A stretch of 12,489 bases of DNA from Nitronereus sp964503895. Its GTDB lineage: Bacteria > Nitrospirota > Nitrospiria > Nitrospirales > UBA8639. Under the pieces are notes generated by a model that did no database searches, was not told where the DNA came from, and worked only from the letters and a program-made list of their open reading frames with translations. Every line of letters begins with the position of its first letter. The first letter of the stretch is position 1. Positions 1-6,797 of this stretch are shown piece by piece. The translations under genes and the position numbers were made by a program. Location of the stretch: assembly GCA_964503895.1 (NCBI GenBank), contig CAZDCF010000032.1, forward strand, positions 1 to 12,489, written 5' to 3'.

Positions 1-705
1 GTTGCCTCGTTTATCCCACTCCATCCACGAACCGTCTTTCTTCCCATCTTTGTAGGCGCCTTCACCAACCTTCTTTCCATTCTCGTCATAATAAATCCAC
101 GAACCGTCTTTCTTCCCGTCTTTGTAGGCGCCTTCACCCTTCTGTCCTCCCGCGCCCCATTCTGTCCACCTACCGTCTTGCTTACCATCTTTGTAGTTGC
201 GTTCACCCACATTCTGTTTGTTCTTATAAGTAGTTTGTTTGGTGATGTTGCCTTGTTTATCCCACCCCCTCCACAGACCATCTTTCTTCCCCTCTTTATA
301 GGTGGTTTCAACCCGCTTCTGTCCATCCTCGTCATAATACGTCCACAGACCATCTTTCTTATCATTTTTGTAAGTACCTTCGCCCCGCTTCTGTCCGTTC
401 TCGTACCACAACTTCCACGGACCGTCTTTCTTATCATTTTTGTAGGTACCTTCGCCCCGCTTCTGTCCATCCTCGTACCACAGCATCCACGGACCGTCTG
501 GATTATCATCTCTGTAAGTGCTTTGACTGTGCTTCTGTCCGTTCTCGAACCAGGATTTCCATGGACCATCTGCCTTCCCATCTTTGTAGGTACCTTCGCC
601 CCGCTTCTGTCCGTTCTCCCACCACTCTATCCACAAACCGTCTCGCTTTCCATCTTTGTAGGTACCTTCAAAATGCTTCTGACCATTCTCATACCTTACC
701 ACCAC
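1..705 (-). repeat. 72-bp tandem repeat array encoding MORN_2 units
   Basis: The array has a 72-nt period, seen for example in CCRTCTTTC cores at 350, 422 and 494. The copies starting at 25 and 97 are nearly identical over more than 40 nt. Five successive units (tryptophan 71 to 191) are exactly 24 codons, one is 35 codons (residues 191-225) and one is 23 (226-248). Residues 167-199 and 249-281 resemble each other more than their neighbours do (WxYYDExG...WDKxGN), 246 nt apart, which suggests a higher-order duplication. Every unit stays in frame, so this is coding repetition. Confidence 0.85.
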
Positions 706-843
706 ACGCCCGTTTACTGGTTCTTTATGAGACGGGTAGTAAAACAACCCGTCTCGTTTCAACAACTCTGTTCCTTTATGTTCTGCCCACGTAGGAGAAC
801 TAAGAAGGAGAAAGGTAAAAAGCGTGAAAAGTAGAGTTATCAT
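1..843 (-). CDS. Secreted MORN_2/YwqK-type repeat protein (3' end missing)
   Basis: This is the N-terminal 281 codons of a gene that stays open to the left edge, so the C-terminus is missing. It starts at ATG 843. Residues 1-20 form a classic signal peptide: a hydrophobic core, then SSPTWA with likely cleavage before EHKG. From about residue 47 onward the protein is almost entirely tandem repeats of 24 residues with the pattern W-x-x-W-[YF]-E-N-G-Q-K-R-G-E-G-T-Y-K-[DN]-x-K-x-D-G-[PL]. This matches the MORN_2 repeat (often annotated 'YwqK family antitoxin repeat'). Repeat-starting tryptophans are at residues 71, 95, 119, 143, 167, 191, 226, 249 and 273. Such repeats form extended beta-hairpin arrays; the export signal suggests a periplasmic or surface role. 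The antitoxin label on this family is weak evidence and no toxin partner is visible. No strong Shine-Dalgarno precedes the ATG. Confidence 0.85.
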   Translation of the reverse strand, partial: MITLLFTLFTFLLLSSPTWAEHKGTELLKRDGLFYYPSHKEPVNGRVVVRYENGQKHFEGTYKDGKRDGLWIEWWENGQKRGEGTYKDGKADGPWKSWFENGQKHSQSTYRDDNPDGPWMLWYEDGQKRGEGTYKNDKKDGPWKLWYENGQKRGEGTYKNDKKDGLWTYYDEDGQKRVETTYKEGKKDGLWRGWDKQGNITKQTTYKNKQNVGERNYKDGKQDGRWTEWGAGGQKGEGAYKDGKKDGSWIYYDENGKKVGEGAYKDGKKDGSWMEWDKRGN

Positions 844-864
844 AGGATGATGCTCACTTAAAAA

Positions 865-894
865 ATCTTGCTCCCCCCACTAATAAAAAGTCAA
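865..894 (-). promoter_or_regulatory. Possible sigma-70 promoter for the MORN-repeat gene
   Basis: On the minus strand TTGACT (894-889) is followed after 18 nt by CAAGAT (870-865), a weak -10 match. The start codon is at 843, so the leader would be short. The -35 is good, but the -10 and the G-rich spacer are poor. Confidence 0.25.
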
Positions 895-1032
895 CTAGCG
901 CACCAACTGCAAACGATTCGTGGGCTATAACGTGAAGCTGAAGTTGCCATTCCTGCAAGAAGGACACCCAGTAAATTGCGATTAGATTTAGCGGAAATAT
1001 TACATGATATTAGAAACTGCCTTTATAAATTC

Positions 1033-1929
1033 TCAATCGCAGGGGAGTTTTTCTTCTGAGGTATCCTGAGTTTCTTTGATGACAAAGCCACCTTCTTCGA
1101 TGACGGCTTTGGATTCCCCCATCACCACATCTAACAATAGCTTGGCTCCTTGAGGGGTTAGTCCATGGGATGGGGCAATAAAGCGTTTTCTCGCGATTCG
1201 TCGTTCATCAGGATCATCGGGCTCGTAATACCCCAACAACTCGCCACTTGTATTAGCGGCAGCCAAACGAACGCCCCAATCCTCAAGTAACGGATCTGTC
1301 CATAGCCCAATGCGTCTAGCGCCACGATGTTGCTCTAATTTAGTCCAGACCTGCCATCCTACAAACACGGCCCAAGTTTCGTTGATCACTTCCCAGGCAT
1401 CTTCTTTAGACAGAAAGCGCATCTCGGTGGCATCCCGTCGTTGACGAACGGGATTAATCCGAACAAATCGGTAATGACACCGAAGTTGTTCATTGGCAAA
1501 AGCCAGGACACGATTGGCATTGGCACTCAGCCCCTTCGGCCCGGGACCATTGAATAGGTAGTCGAGATATGCATGCAGAAGTTCATGATACAACAAACTG
1601 ACATCATGATGCGTCATGCTATCTAATGATTTAAGTACCCCACCAGCGCCATTGAAAGATAGTCGCATGTTCAAAATCATTCGATGATCTTCAGGATGGT
1701 ACTCCGCAGCATAGGTACGAAGATCTTCGAATGCCACCGTCACAAAATTCGGAGCTATTTCTCTAAGGAATTCAGTTGGCAAACCTAAGCTTTCAGCTTG
1801 CGCAATCAAATTCGGCCATACCTCAGTAGCGGAATTTGTGGTTTCCACGCTTTGAGCAAACCGCGACATGCCTATTACCAGGCTCAACAAGACAATCCCC
1901 AACACCCATTTTAATATTCCCCGTTTCAC
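1033..1929 (-). CDS. Exported HExxH-motif protein, putative zinc metalloprotease-like
   Basis: 298 residues, GTG start at 1929. The N-terminus (MKRGILKW, then a hydrophobic stretch to about residue 20, then RFAQS) looks like a signal peptide or membrane anchor, placing the body outside the cytoplasmic membrane. Residues 115-119 are HELLH, the HExxH zinc-binding signature, inside a hydrophobic helix-like segment (LLYHELLHAYLDYLF). Glu184 in INETWAVFVGW is a plausible third ligand in the style of gluzincins, but this is inference. The rest is not recognised as a named peptidase family. The start follows the helicase stop by 6 nt; AGGAG lies only 2 nt before the GTG, which is very close, so a downstream start at the GTG of codon 9 cannot be excluded. 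It is probably co-transcribed with the helicase, although the two would act in different compartments. Confidence 0.75.
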   Translation of the reverse strand: MKRGILKWVLGIVLLSLVIGMSRFAQSVETTNSATEVWPNLIAQAESLGLPTEFLREIAPNFVTVAFEDLRTYAAEYHPEDHRMILNMRLSFNGAGGVLKSLDSMTHHDVSLLYHELLHAYLDYLFNGPGPKGLSANANRVLAFANEQLRCHYRFVRINPVRQRRDATEMRFLSKEDAWEVINETWAVFVGWQVWTKLEQHRGARRIGLWTDPLLEDWGVRLAAANTSGELLGYYEPDDPDERRIARKRFIAPSHGLTPQGAKLLLDVVMGESKAVIEEGGFVIKETQDTSEEKLPCD

Positions 1930-1935
1930 TTCTCC

Positions 1936-3951
1936 TCACCCCCAGCGATAAGGCTCACCTTCATCTATCACGCTCCACACATCCACAAGGTCAGCAGAAA
2001 CATCATCTAAAAATCTCGACGGTTTCGATAGTATTGAGCCCGTCACTTTATCATACACATTTATTGGAAAGGTCAGATAGAGATGCTGTTTGGCCCGAGT
2101 CACGGCCACATATAACAAGCGACGCTCCTCTTCTAGTTCCTCTTCGGTCAAAAAATAATAGGAAGAAGGGAAACGCCCATCTACTAACCAAATCACAAAT
2201 ACGCACCGCCACTCCAGGCCCTTGGCCGAATGAATCGTCGACAAAATTAGGCGTTCGTCATCCTGTTCCATGGCTTCAATATCTGACACGCTTTCATCCG
2301 GCGGCTCTAGAGTGAGATCCGTCAAAAACTCCTCAAGACTATTATATCGCTCCGCCATCACCTGCAAATGCTCCAAGTCACGAATGCGCTTGGGATAGTC
2401 ATCATATTGGTCTTTTAAGATCGGAAAGTAATATTCGAGCACTTGATTGATTTGATCCGGCAGTGACGCATCTTCCGAATGCCCCACCACATCCAACATT
2501 GCGGCTAGGTTTCGCAAGCCATAGGCCGATTTCTGCGATTTTGCCCGTAACACTTCACTGGGAGTATCGGTCTCCAAGAGCCCAACAACTAAATCCTTTG
2601 CCCGCTTCTGACCAATACCTTCGATCAGCAATAACAAACGATTCCAGCTCACGCTATCAAGAGGATTGTGAATCACACGCAAATGCGCTAGGAGATCCTT
2701 AACATGGGCGGTTTCGATAAACTTGAACCCACCTCGCTTGGCAAACGGAATATCTCGTTTGGTCAGTTCAACTTCTAAATCAAACGCATGAAAACTCGAA
2801 CGAAACAATACCACGATATCGTTCAACGGCATCCCCTCATCACGCAACTCAAGAATCTTCTGGGCCACAAACCGGGATTGTGGATTTTCCCCTGCAGCCT
2901 GCACTAAAGCTGGCCGTTCCCCACCTTCTCTGTTCGTGAATAGTGTTTTGCTGTATTTTTCCGCAGCCCCCTTAATAATAGCATTCGCTAACTCTAGCAC
3001 TGACTGCGTGCTACGATAATTTTCTTCGAGTTTGAAAATTTGTGTGCCGGGAAATAAACTGGGAAATTCCATAATATTGCGGAACGTAGCTCCGCGAAAC
3101 GCATAGATGGATTGCGAATCATCTCCCACGACCATTACATTATCATGCGTCGAAGCCAGATTCCGTACAACTTCGGCTTGCAAACGATTTGTGTCTTGAT
3201 ACTCATCTACTAAAATATATTGGTACATGTCAGAAATAATTCGCCTCGCTCGTTCATCCACAGTTAACAACTCACGAAGACGAATTAGGAGATCGTCGTA
3301 ATCAACTAATTGTCCTGTCCGTTTCGTAGATTCGTATCCTTCCTTGAGTTTCATGAGATCCTCAAGGTAATCCCCAAAATGAGAATACTCGCTCAGCAAA
3401 ACAGCATCTAGCGATTGTAAGGTATTCGCGCATTTACTAAACATATCAGCAATCGTACGTTTACGTGGGAAACGTTTAATTGTATCGGTCAGACCAATTT
3501 GCCCACGCACAAAATTTACCAAATCTTCCGAATCCCCACGATCCAAAATGGTAAAGCCAGGCTCTAAACCTATTGCTCGGCCATAGCGTCTGAGCAAAAA
3601 ATTCGCTACAGAGTGAAATGTTCCACCCACCACGCGATCGCTTTGAGGACCAATCAATAGCCCAACTCGTCCCAACATTTCCTGAGCCGATTTTCGAGCA
3701 AATGTCAGCAACAAAATCGAGGCCGGGTCCACTCCCATATCGATCAGTCGCGCCACGCGATAAACCAAAACCCGCGTCTTGCCACTTCCAGCTCCGGCTA
3801 TGACCAATGCCGGCCCATTCAACACTTCCACGGCAGCCAATTGTTGAGGATTCAGTTCCTGAGCATAATCTCGTGAAAGAGGGCGGATCGGGGCATCAAT
3901 GGTTGGCCGCTTGAGCACATAAACTTTGTGGTCAGGATTCAGGGCGTCCAT
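1936..3951 (-). CDS. UvrD/PcrA/Rep-type superfamily 1 DNA helicase
   Basis: 671 residues, ATG at 3951. An ATP-dependent 3'-5' DNA helicase of the UvrD/Rep family, expected to act in repair, replication restart or recombination control. All core motifs are visible in order: Q motif LNPQQ (33-37), Walker A GAGSGKT (53-59), Ia TFARKSAQE (83-91), II DEYQDTN (249-255), III GDDSQSIYAFRG (276-287), IV ENYRS (310-314), V STIHSAKGLEW (571-581) and VI LLYVAVTRAK (612-621). It ends about 50 residues after motif VI, so it seems to lack the C-terminal Tudor-like RNA polymerase-binding tail found in many UvrD/PcrA proteins. I therefore do not assign uvrD, pcrA or rep. There is a roughly 30-residue extension before the Q motif. 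No clear Shine-Dalgarno precedes the ATG, so the exact start is uncertain. The HExxH protein follows directly. Confidence 0.95.
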   Translation of the reverse strand: MDALNPDHKVYVLKRPTIDAPIRPLSRDYAQELNPQQLAAVEVLNGPALVIAGAGSGKTRVLVYRVARLIDMGVDPASILLLTFARKSAQEMLGRVGLLIGPQSDRVVGGTFHSVANFLLRRYGRAIGLEPGFTILDRGDSEDLVNFVRGQIGLTDTIKRFPRKRTIADMFSKCANTLQSLDAVLLSEYSHFGDYLEDLMKLKEGYESTKRTGQLVDYDDLLIRLRELLTVDERARRIISDMYQYILVDEYQDTNRLQAEVVRNLASTHDNVMVVGDDSQSIYAFRGATFRNIMEFPSLFPGTQIFKLEENYRSTQSVLELANAIIKGAAEKYSKTLFTNREGGERPALVQAAGENPQSRFVAQKILELRDEGMPLNDIVVLFRSSFHAFDLEVELTKRDIPFAKRGGFKFIETAHVKDLLAHLRVIHNPLDSVSWNRLLLLIEGIGQKRAKDLVVGLLETDTPSEVLRAKSQKSAYGLRNLAAMLDVVGHSEDASLPDQINQVLEYYFPILKDQYDDYPKRIRDLEHLQVMAERYNSLEEFLTDLTLEPPDESVSDIEAMEQDDERLILSTIHSAKGLEWRCVFVIWLVDGRFPSSYYFLTEEELEEERRLLYVAVTRAKQHLYLTFPINVYDKVTGSILSKPSRFLDDVSADLVDVWSVIDEGEPYRWG

Positions 3952-4014
3952 TTTGGAAAAACCAGAAGATTGGGAGGGTCTTGTGAGAAGGGATCAAACA
4001 CCATACCTGCGGCG

Positions 4015-4043
4015 TGTATAGCATACGAGCCAAAGGTGTGCAA
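4015..4043 (-). promoter_or_regulatory. Candidate promoter for the helicase gene
   Basis: On the minus strand TTGCAC (4043-4038), a 17-nt spacer, and TATACA (4020-4015). Both boxes are partial matches with ideal spacing. The predicted leader is about 55 nt before ATG 3951. It sits in the divergent intergenic region, back to back with the plus-strand promoter at 4095-4125. Confidence 0.4.
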
Positions 4044-4094
4044 CGAAATAGCGCGAGCAAGATTTGGCTGCAATAGAATGGTCCAACGCCATAC

Positions 4095-4125
4095 TTGCAT
4101 ACGCTTTTCCCCATCTGTTTATAAT
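4095..4125 (+). promoter_or_regulatory. Promoter for the 4156-5326 gene pair
   Basis: A perfect -10 TATAAT at 4120-4125, with TTGCAT at 4095-4100 as the best -35 (19-nt spacer, somewhat long). Transcription would start near 4132, about 24 nt before ATG 4156. This supports that start over any upstream in-frame start reaching into the helicase. Confidence 0.5.
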
Positions 4126-4155
4126 GACTTTTCAACCCCCATTACAAGAAATCTC

Positions 4156-5022
4156 ATGGCCATTGATATTAAGGAAGAGTACGGGAAGATTCTCAGCGAC
4201 CTCGCGAACACTATGCTCAGCGTGGCCCGCGAGTCCGTGACATTGATCAAACGAAGTGATCAAGCAATCGCAACCAAGTTAACACGCGAGCAGGAATGGG
4301 AAATCTATCTAGAATTCATAAAAATTATGTTTAATCTAGCTGATCGAGCCTCCGCCTTTTATGTTCCCATTCAACAACAGCCCTTATTCATGGACAGCTT
4401 GGAAGATCATGTCAGCGATCGACTGACCACGCTTTTGGCTCCGTCCATGAGTTCTTCGGAAATTGACGATCAAGCGGTTGTTCTCTCGATAGGTAAAGCA
4501 GTGGCCGAAAGCCGACAAATATACGAAAAATACAAATTCATGTTCACCGAAGACACCAAAGAACGAAATGCCTTTTTTCATCATGGCGCCGAGCGGATTG
4601 CAAGCAAGGCTGGCGCCACGAATAATGAAGCCATTATTTCGGCTTCTACCCTGTGCACAGGTGCAGTCATCCCCGCCTTCTCCGCCCTCTTTGAAGAAAA
4701 AACGGGACAAGCCGACACCAAACCCTTCTCACCTAAACAGGAAAGCGCCCCTTCAGATACAGTGTCTCCAGGTCCTGGGTCATCAGAACCTTCGACGCCA
4801 AACCCTCAAGCCATTAAACTCATCAGCGTTATGTCGAGTATATCTGACGAGGAGTTTGAAACTCGCTGGGGGCTGTTTCCCCAGTTTCGGCAAGATTTAC
4901 AGCCTGAACAATTGAAAGAAATTACCAAGTATATGGACCGCGTTTCTCAACTCGTTGGCGACCGCTTCGCTATTCTTTCGTCAAAGCTCTCAAAGGAATC
5001 TGAGCCATCTGGCAATGCTTAA
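4156..5022 (+). CDS. Hypothetical two-domain helical protein
   Basis: 288 residues, starting at ATG 4156 (MAIDIKEEYG). An in-frame reading extends back to 3928, but that would overlap the divergent helicase and place the promoter inside the gene, so the shorter form is chosen. I do not recognise the family. Residues 1-182 look mainly alpha-helical and mixed-charge, with no signal peptide or membrane segment. Residues 183-219 are a Pro/Ser/Thr-rich linker (SPGPGSSEPSTPNPQ). Residues 220-280 form a second small, probably helical domain containing SDEEFETRW and LKEITKYMDRV. Cytoplasmic location is inferred. A small membrane-anchored protein starts 22 nt downstream, suggesting an operon and perhaps a shared complex. 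No catalytic motif is evident. Confidence 0.75.
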   Translation: MAIDIKEEYGKILSDLANTMLSVARESVTLIKRSDQAIATKLTREQEWEIYLEFIKIMFNLADRASAFYVPIQQQPLFMDSLEDHVSDRLTTLLAPSMSSSEIDDQAVVLSIGKAVAESRQIYEKYKFMFTEDTKERNAFFHHGAERIASKAGATNNEAIISASTLCTGAVIPAFSALFEEKTGQADTKPFSPKQESAPSDTVSPGPGSSEPSTPNPQAIKLISVMSSISDEEFETRWGLFPQFRQDLQPEQLKEITKYMDRVSQLVGDRFAILSSKLSKESEPSGNA

Positions 5023-5044
5023 CCCCCTACTTTAGGGATCTATT

Positions 5045-5326
5045 GTGGTGAAATTTCTTGGCATGCTTCTTCTCCTAGGAGGAATCTTTTGGGCAGGCTA
5101 TTACGTCGGACGACAACCGCCTGAGGAAGTCAAAAATTCTCTGCGCACCATGTCTGAAAACGTAGTTGAACAAGCCTTGAGCTTTAAAACCTCTCAAGTA
5201 GTCGTCGAGGGGCTGATAGACAAACTCCAGGGCATTAAACAATCCCTAGCTTCAGGCAAAAATGTTTCCCAAGAAAAAATTGAGGAAATGCAAAAGGAAT
5301 TAGATAGGCTTATATCCAAGGAGTGA
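5045..5326 (+). CDS. Small membrane-anchored coiled-coil-like protein
   Basis: 93 residues with one N-terminal membrane segment (about residues 4-21, FLGMLLLLGGIFWAGYYVG), then RQPPEE and a charged, probably helical tail to residue 93 (KIEEMQKELDRLISKE). The topology is probably a membrane anchor with the tail exposed; which side is unclear. Two consecutive GTG codons (5045 and 5048) could start it. AGGGA at 5034-5038 is 6 nt from the first and 9 nt from the second. The gene follows the helical protein by 22 nt and is probably its operon partner. Function is unknown; the pattern of short anchor plus helical rod is common in scaffolding or envelope-organising proteins, but nothing here identifies it. 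Confidence 0.7.
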   Translation: MVKFLGMLLLLGGIFWAGYYVGRQPPEEVKNSLRTMSENVVEQALSFKTSQVVVEGLIDKLQGIKQSLASGKNVSQEKIEEMQKELDRLISKE

Positions 5327-5423
5327 GGGGAAAAAGCTTTATTGACTGAATAAGCGCACAAACTACTTGCGGTCTAAAAGGCACAGCAGTCTTCTCACGC
5401 TTCACGCATTCTGATTAAAACGG

Positions 5424-6314
5424 TCACGCATTTGCTGCTTCCTTATCCGTTTCTTTTGTCCCGTCTTTTTTCCACACCGCTAAAATTCTTTCAATTCGCA
5501 GTCGCACGACAAGATCCGGATCTTTCATTAACGGTTTAATAGCTGCTCGACCTCGAAGATCTCCGATCTTTTCCAATGAGGAGGCCGACGTCAACCGGAC
5601 CATCCAATCGTCATCCTGCAACAGGGCAATGAGAGGATCAACAGCCTGTGGATCTTGGATGTCGCCCAAAGCAAGAATGGCTTGTTGCTTTACAAAATCA
5701 TCTCTACTCTCGAGCGCTTCAATGAGTTTGGGCACAGCAGGACTGCCAAGTTCCACGAGGGCTCGCGTGGCATCATCTTTAAATTCATCACTTTTGAGGT
5801 AGGAGATTAAAGGTTCAAGGACCCGTTCGTCGTTTATTTTTCCTAGTGTTCGGAGGACATATTTGCGAGATTCCCAATCCCGGGAAAAACGGATAAGCAT
5901 ATCAACGGCTGGTGGGCCAACTTCAGCCACAGCTTCCACGGCAGCTTCTCGAACTTGCCAGTCACCATCTCGTAAAGCCCGAACCAAAGGTTCCACACAG
6001 CGTTCATCCGCCATTTCCCCAAGCGTAACAACCGCCTCACGCCGCACCACCCAATCAGAGTCCTGCAATAAATCGATTTGGATGTCGACCTCATCTTTAA
6101 CTTTTTCTTCTTCAAGCTCAAATTCCTCATCTTCTTCTGCTTCTCCTTCAGCCGATTCAGCCTCAGCGGAAACCACAGCCTCGCCATCGATCATGGAATC
6201 AGAAGCTTCATCCACCATTTCATCTGTGACAACTTCATCCGCACCTTCGAAATCCTCAGATTCAGGATTGTCAGCTTCCAGTTCTTCAGCAGAAAATTTG
6301 GGATTCTCACTCAT
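5424..6314 (-). CDS. HEAT-repeat protein with acidic N-terminus
   Basis: 296 residues from ATG 6314; an upstream in-frame TTG at 6332 is less likely because AAAGGGG (6329-6323) sits 8 nt before the ATG. Residues 1-78 are a disordered, strongly acidic tail (about 34 Asp/Glu and 3 Lys/Arg). Residues 79-281 are about six to seven HEAT/PBS-lyase-type repeats of roughly 31 residues, with recurring motifs such as DWxVRxxAVxxLGxxxDxxxVxPLxxxL. These form an alpha-solenoid used for protein-protein binding; PBS-lyase-type repeats also occur in phycobilin lyases, but no such role is implied here. There is no signal peptide, so it is probably cytoplasmic. A 67-residue very basic protein is encoded 74 nt upstream on the same strand and could be a partner. 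The specific function is unknown. Confidence 0.85.
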   Translation of the reverse strand: MSENPKFSAEELEADNPESEDFEGADEVVTDEMVDEASDSMIDGEAVVSAEAESAEGEAEEDEEFELEEEKVKDEVDIQIDLLQDSDWVVRREAVVTLGEMADERCVEPLVRALRDGDWQVREAAVEAVAEVGPPAVDMLIRFSRDWESRKYVLRTLGKINDERVLEPLISYLKSDEFKDDATRALVELGSPAVPKLIEALESRDDFVKQQAILALGDIQDPQAVDPLIALLQDDDWMVRLTSASSLEKIGDLRGRAAIKPLMKDPDLVVRLRIERILAVWKKDGTKETDKEAANA

Positions 6315-6322
6315 AACACATA

Positions 6323-6329
6323 CCCCTTT
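6323..6329 (-). promoter_or_regulatory. Shine-Dalgarno deciding the HEAT protein start
   Basis: AAAGGGG on the minus strand, 8 nt before ATG 6314. It overlaps the codons that an upstream TTG start at 6332 would use, and so favours the ATG. Confidence 0.6.
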
Positions 6330-6388
6330 CAAACCATAAATCTTACTTGATATAACCCTTAATGTTGCTGTTTTAATTCGCGATCAGC

Positions 6389-6592
6389 TTATTCTTCACT
6401 AGCCTTCTTTTTTCCTGCAGCTCTCGCAATCCGTGCTGCACGCACCCGTACTTTCCGTTGAGTCCGTTTTAAATGCCGTCTTAGTCGCCGCAACCCCGCA
6501 TCACCCTCCGGGTTTTCACTTTTCGTTCGACCTTCTGTCACTTTTTTCTCTAACACTCCTAGGTCTTCTTCCACCGTTCGCTTCTTCGCCAT
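6389..6592 (-). CDS. Very basic 67-residue hypothetical protein
   Basis: 67 residues from ATG 6592 (MAKKRTVEED). A longer in-frame reading to 6661 is rejected because AAGGAG (6604-6599) is 6 nt before this ATG and a promoter overlaps the longer form. The first 33 residues are mixed-charge; residues 35-63 are extremely basic (15 Lys/Arg of 29, LRRLRRHLKRTQRKVRVR) and probably helical. That composition suits nucleic-acid or ribosome binding, or binding to an acidic protein. No family is recognised. It lies just upstream of the acidic HEAT-repeat gene on the same strand, possibly as one transcription unit. Confidence 0.7.
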   Translation of the reverse strand: MAKKRTVEEDLGVLEKKVTEGRTKSENPEGDAGLRRLRRHLKRTQRKVRVRAARIARAAGKKKASEE

Positions 6593-6598
6593 GCATTT

Positions 6599-6604
6599 CT
6601 CCTT
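6599..6604 (-). promoter_or_regulatory. Shine-Dalgarno for the basic small protein
   Basis: AAGGAG on the minus strand, 6 nt before ATG 6592. It fixes the start of the 67-residue form. Confidence 0.65.
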
Positions 6605-6650
6605 AGCTAATAACTGCCACGCCGGCATTACGGATTCGTCACGTTCTTGG

Positions 6651-6680
6651 AGTCTAGTCAACGCTGTTCATGAGTGTCAA
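6651..6680 (-). promoter_or_regulatory. Sigma-70-like promoter for the basic protein gene
   Basis: Consensus TTGACA (6680-6675), an 18-nt spacer, then TAGACT (6656-6651) on the minus strand. The predicted leader is about 50 nt. It may also drive the HEAT-repeat gene, since no terminator is visible in the 74-nt gap between the two. Confidence 0.45.
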
Positions 6681-6724
6681 CTTCGCCAGATTATAGGAAG
6701 GAGAGGAGGATTTTTATCCTGCAC

Positions 6725-6747
6725 AAATAAAAAGCAGGGATAATCCC
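6725..6747 (-). terminator. Weak candidate terminator after cytochrome c copy 1
   Basis: On the minus strand a 4-bp hairpin GGGA-TTA-TCCC (6747-6737), then TGC and a T-rich run TTTTTATTT. It lies about 50 nt after the cytochrome stop. The stem is short, so confidence is low. Confidence 0.3.
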
Positions 6748-6797
6748 AAAACTGTGGTTTGAGAATCGTCTTTATAACTTCCAGGACTTTTTCCTTT

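Noticed and set aside
1..705. CRISPR array
   Set aside because: The units are 72-nt contiguous coding repeats without spacers and stay in frame throughout.
178..834. Plus-strand 218-codon frame with repetitive hydrophobic translation
   Set aside because: It is the antisense of the MORN-repeat gene. The minus-strand frame has a signal peptide and a well-known repeat; the plus-strand periodicity is only its complement.
844..1032. Gap between the MORN-repeat and HExxH genes
   Set aside because: Only a weak promoter candidate is seen; no reading frame, terminator or RNA structure could be supported.
3932..4135. Minus-strand 67-codon frame in the divergent intergenic region
   Set aside because: It overlaps the helicase start in another frame and both promoters, and has no recognisable motif.
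3928..4155. Upstream extension of the 4156 gene
   Set aside because: It would overlap the start of the divergent helicase and contain the perfect TATAAT box at 4120-4125.
5327..5423. Convergent gap between the membrane-anchored and HEAT genes
   Set aside because: I looked for a bidirectional terminator and found no stem followed by a T-run.
5863..6339. Plus-strand Ser/Thr-rich frame
   Set aside because: It is the antisense of the acidic Glu/Asp/Ala-rich N-terminus of the HEAT protein; the Ser richness is a complement artefact.
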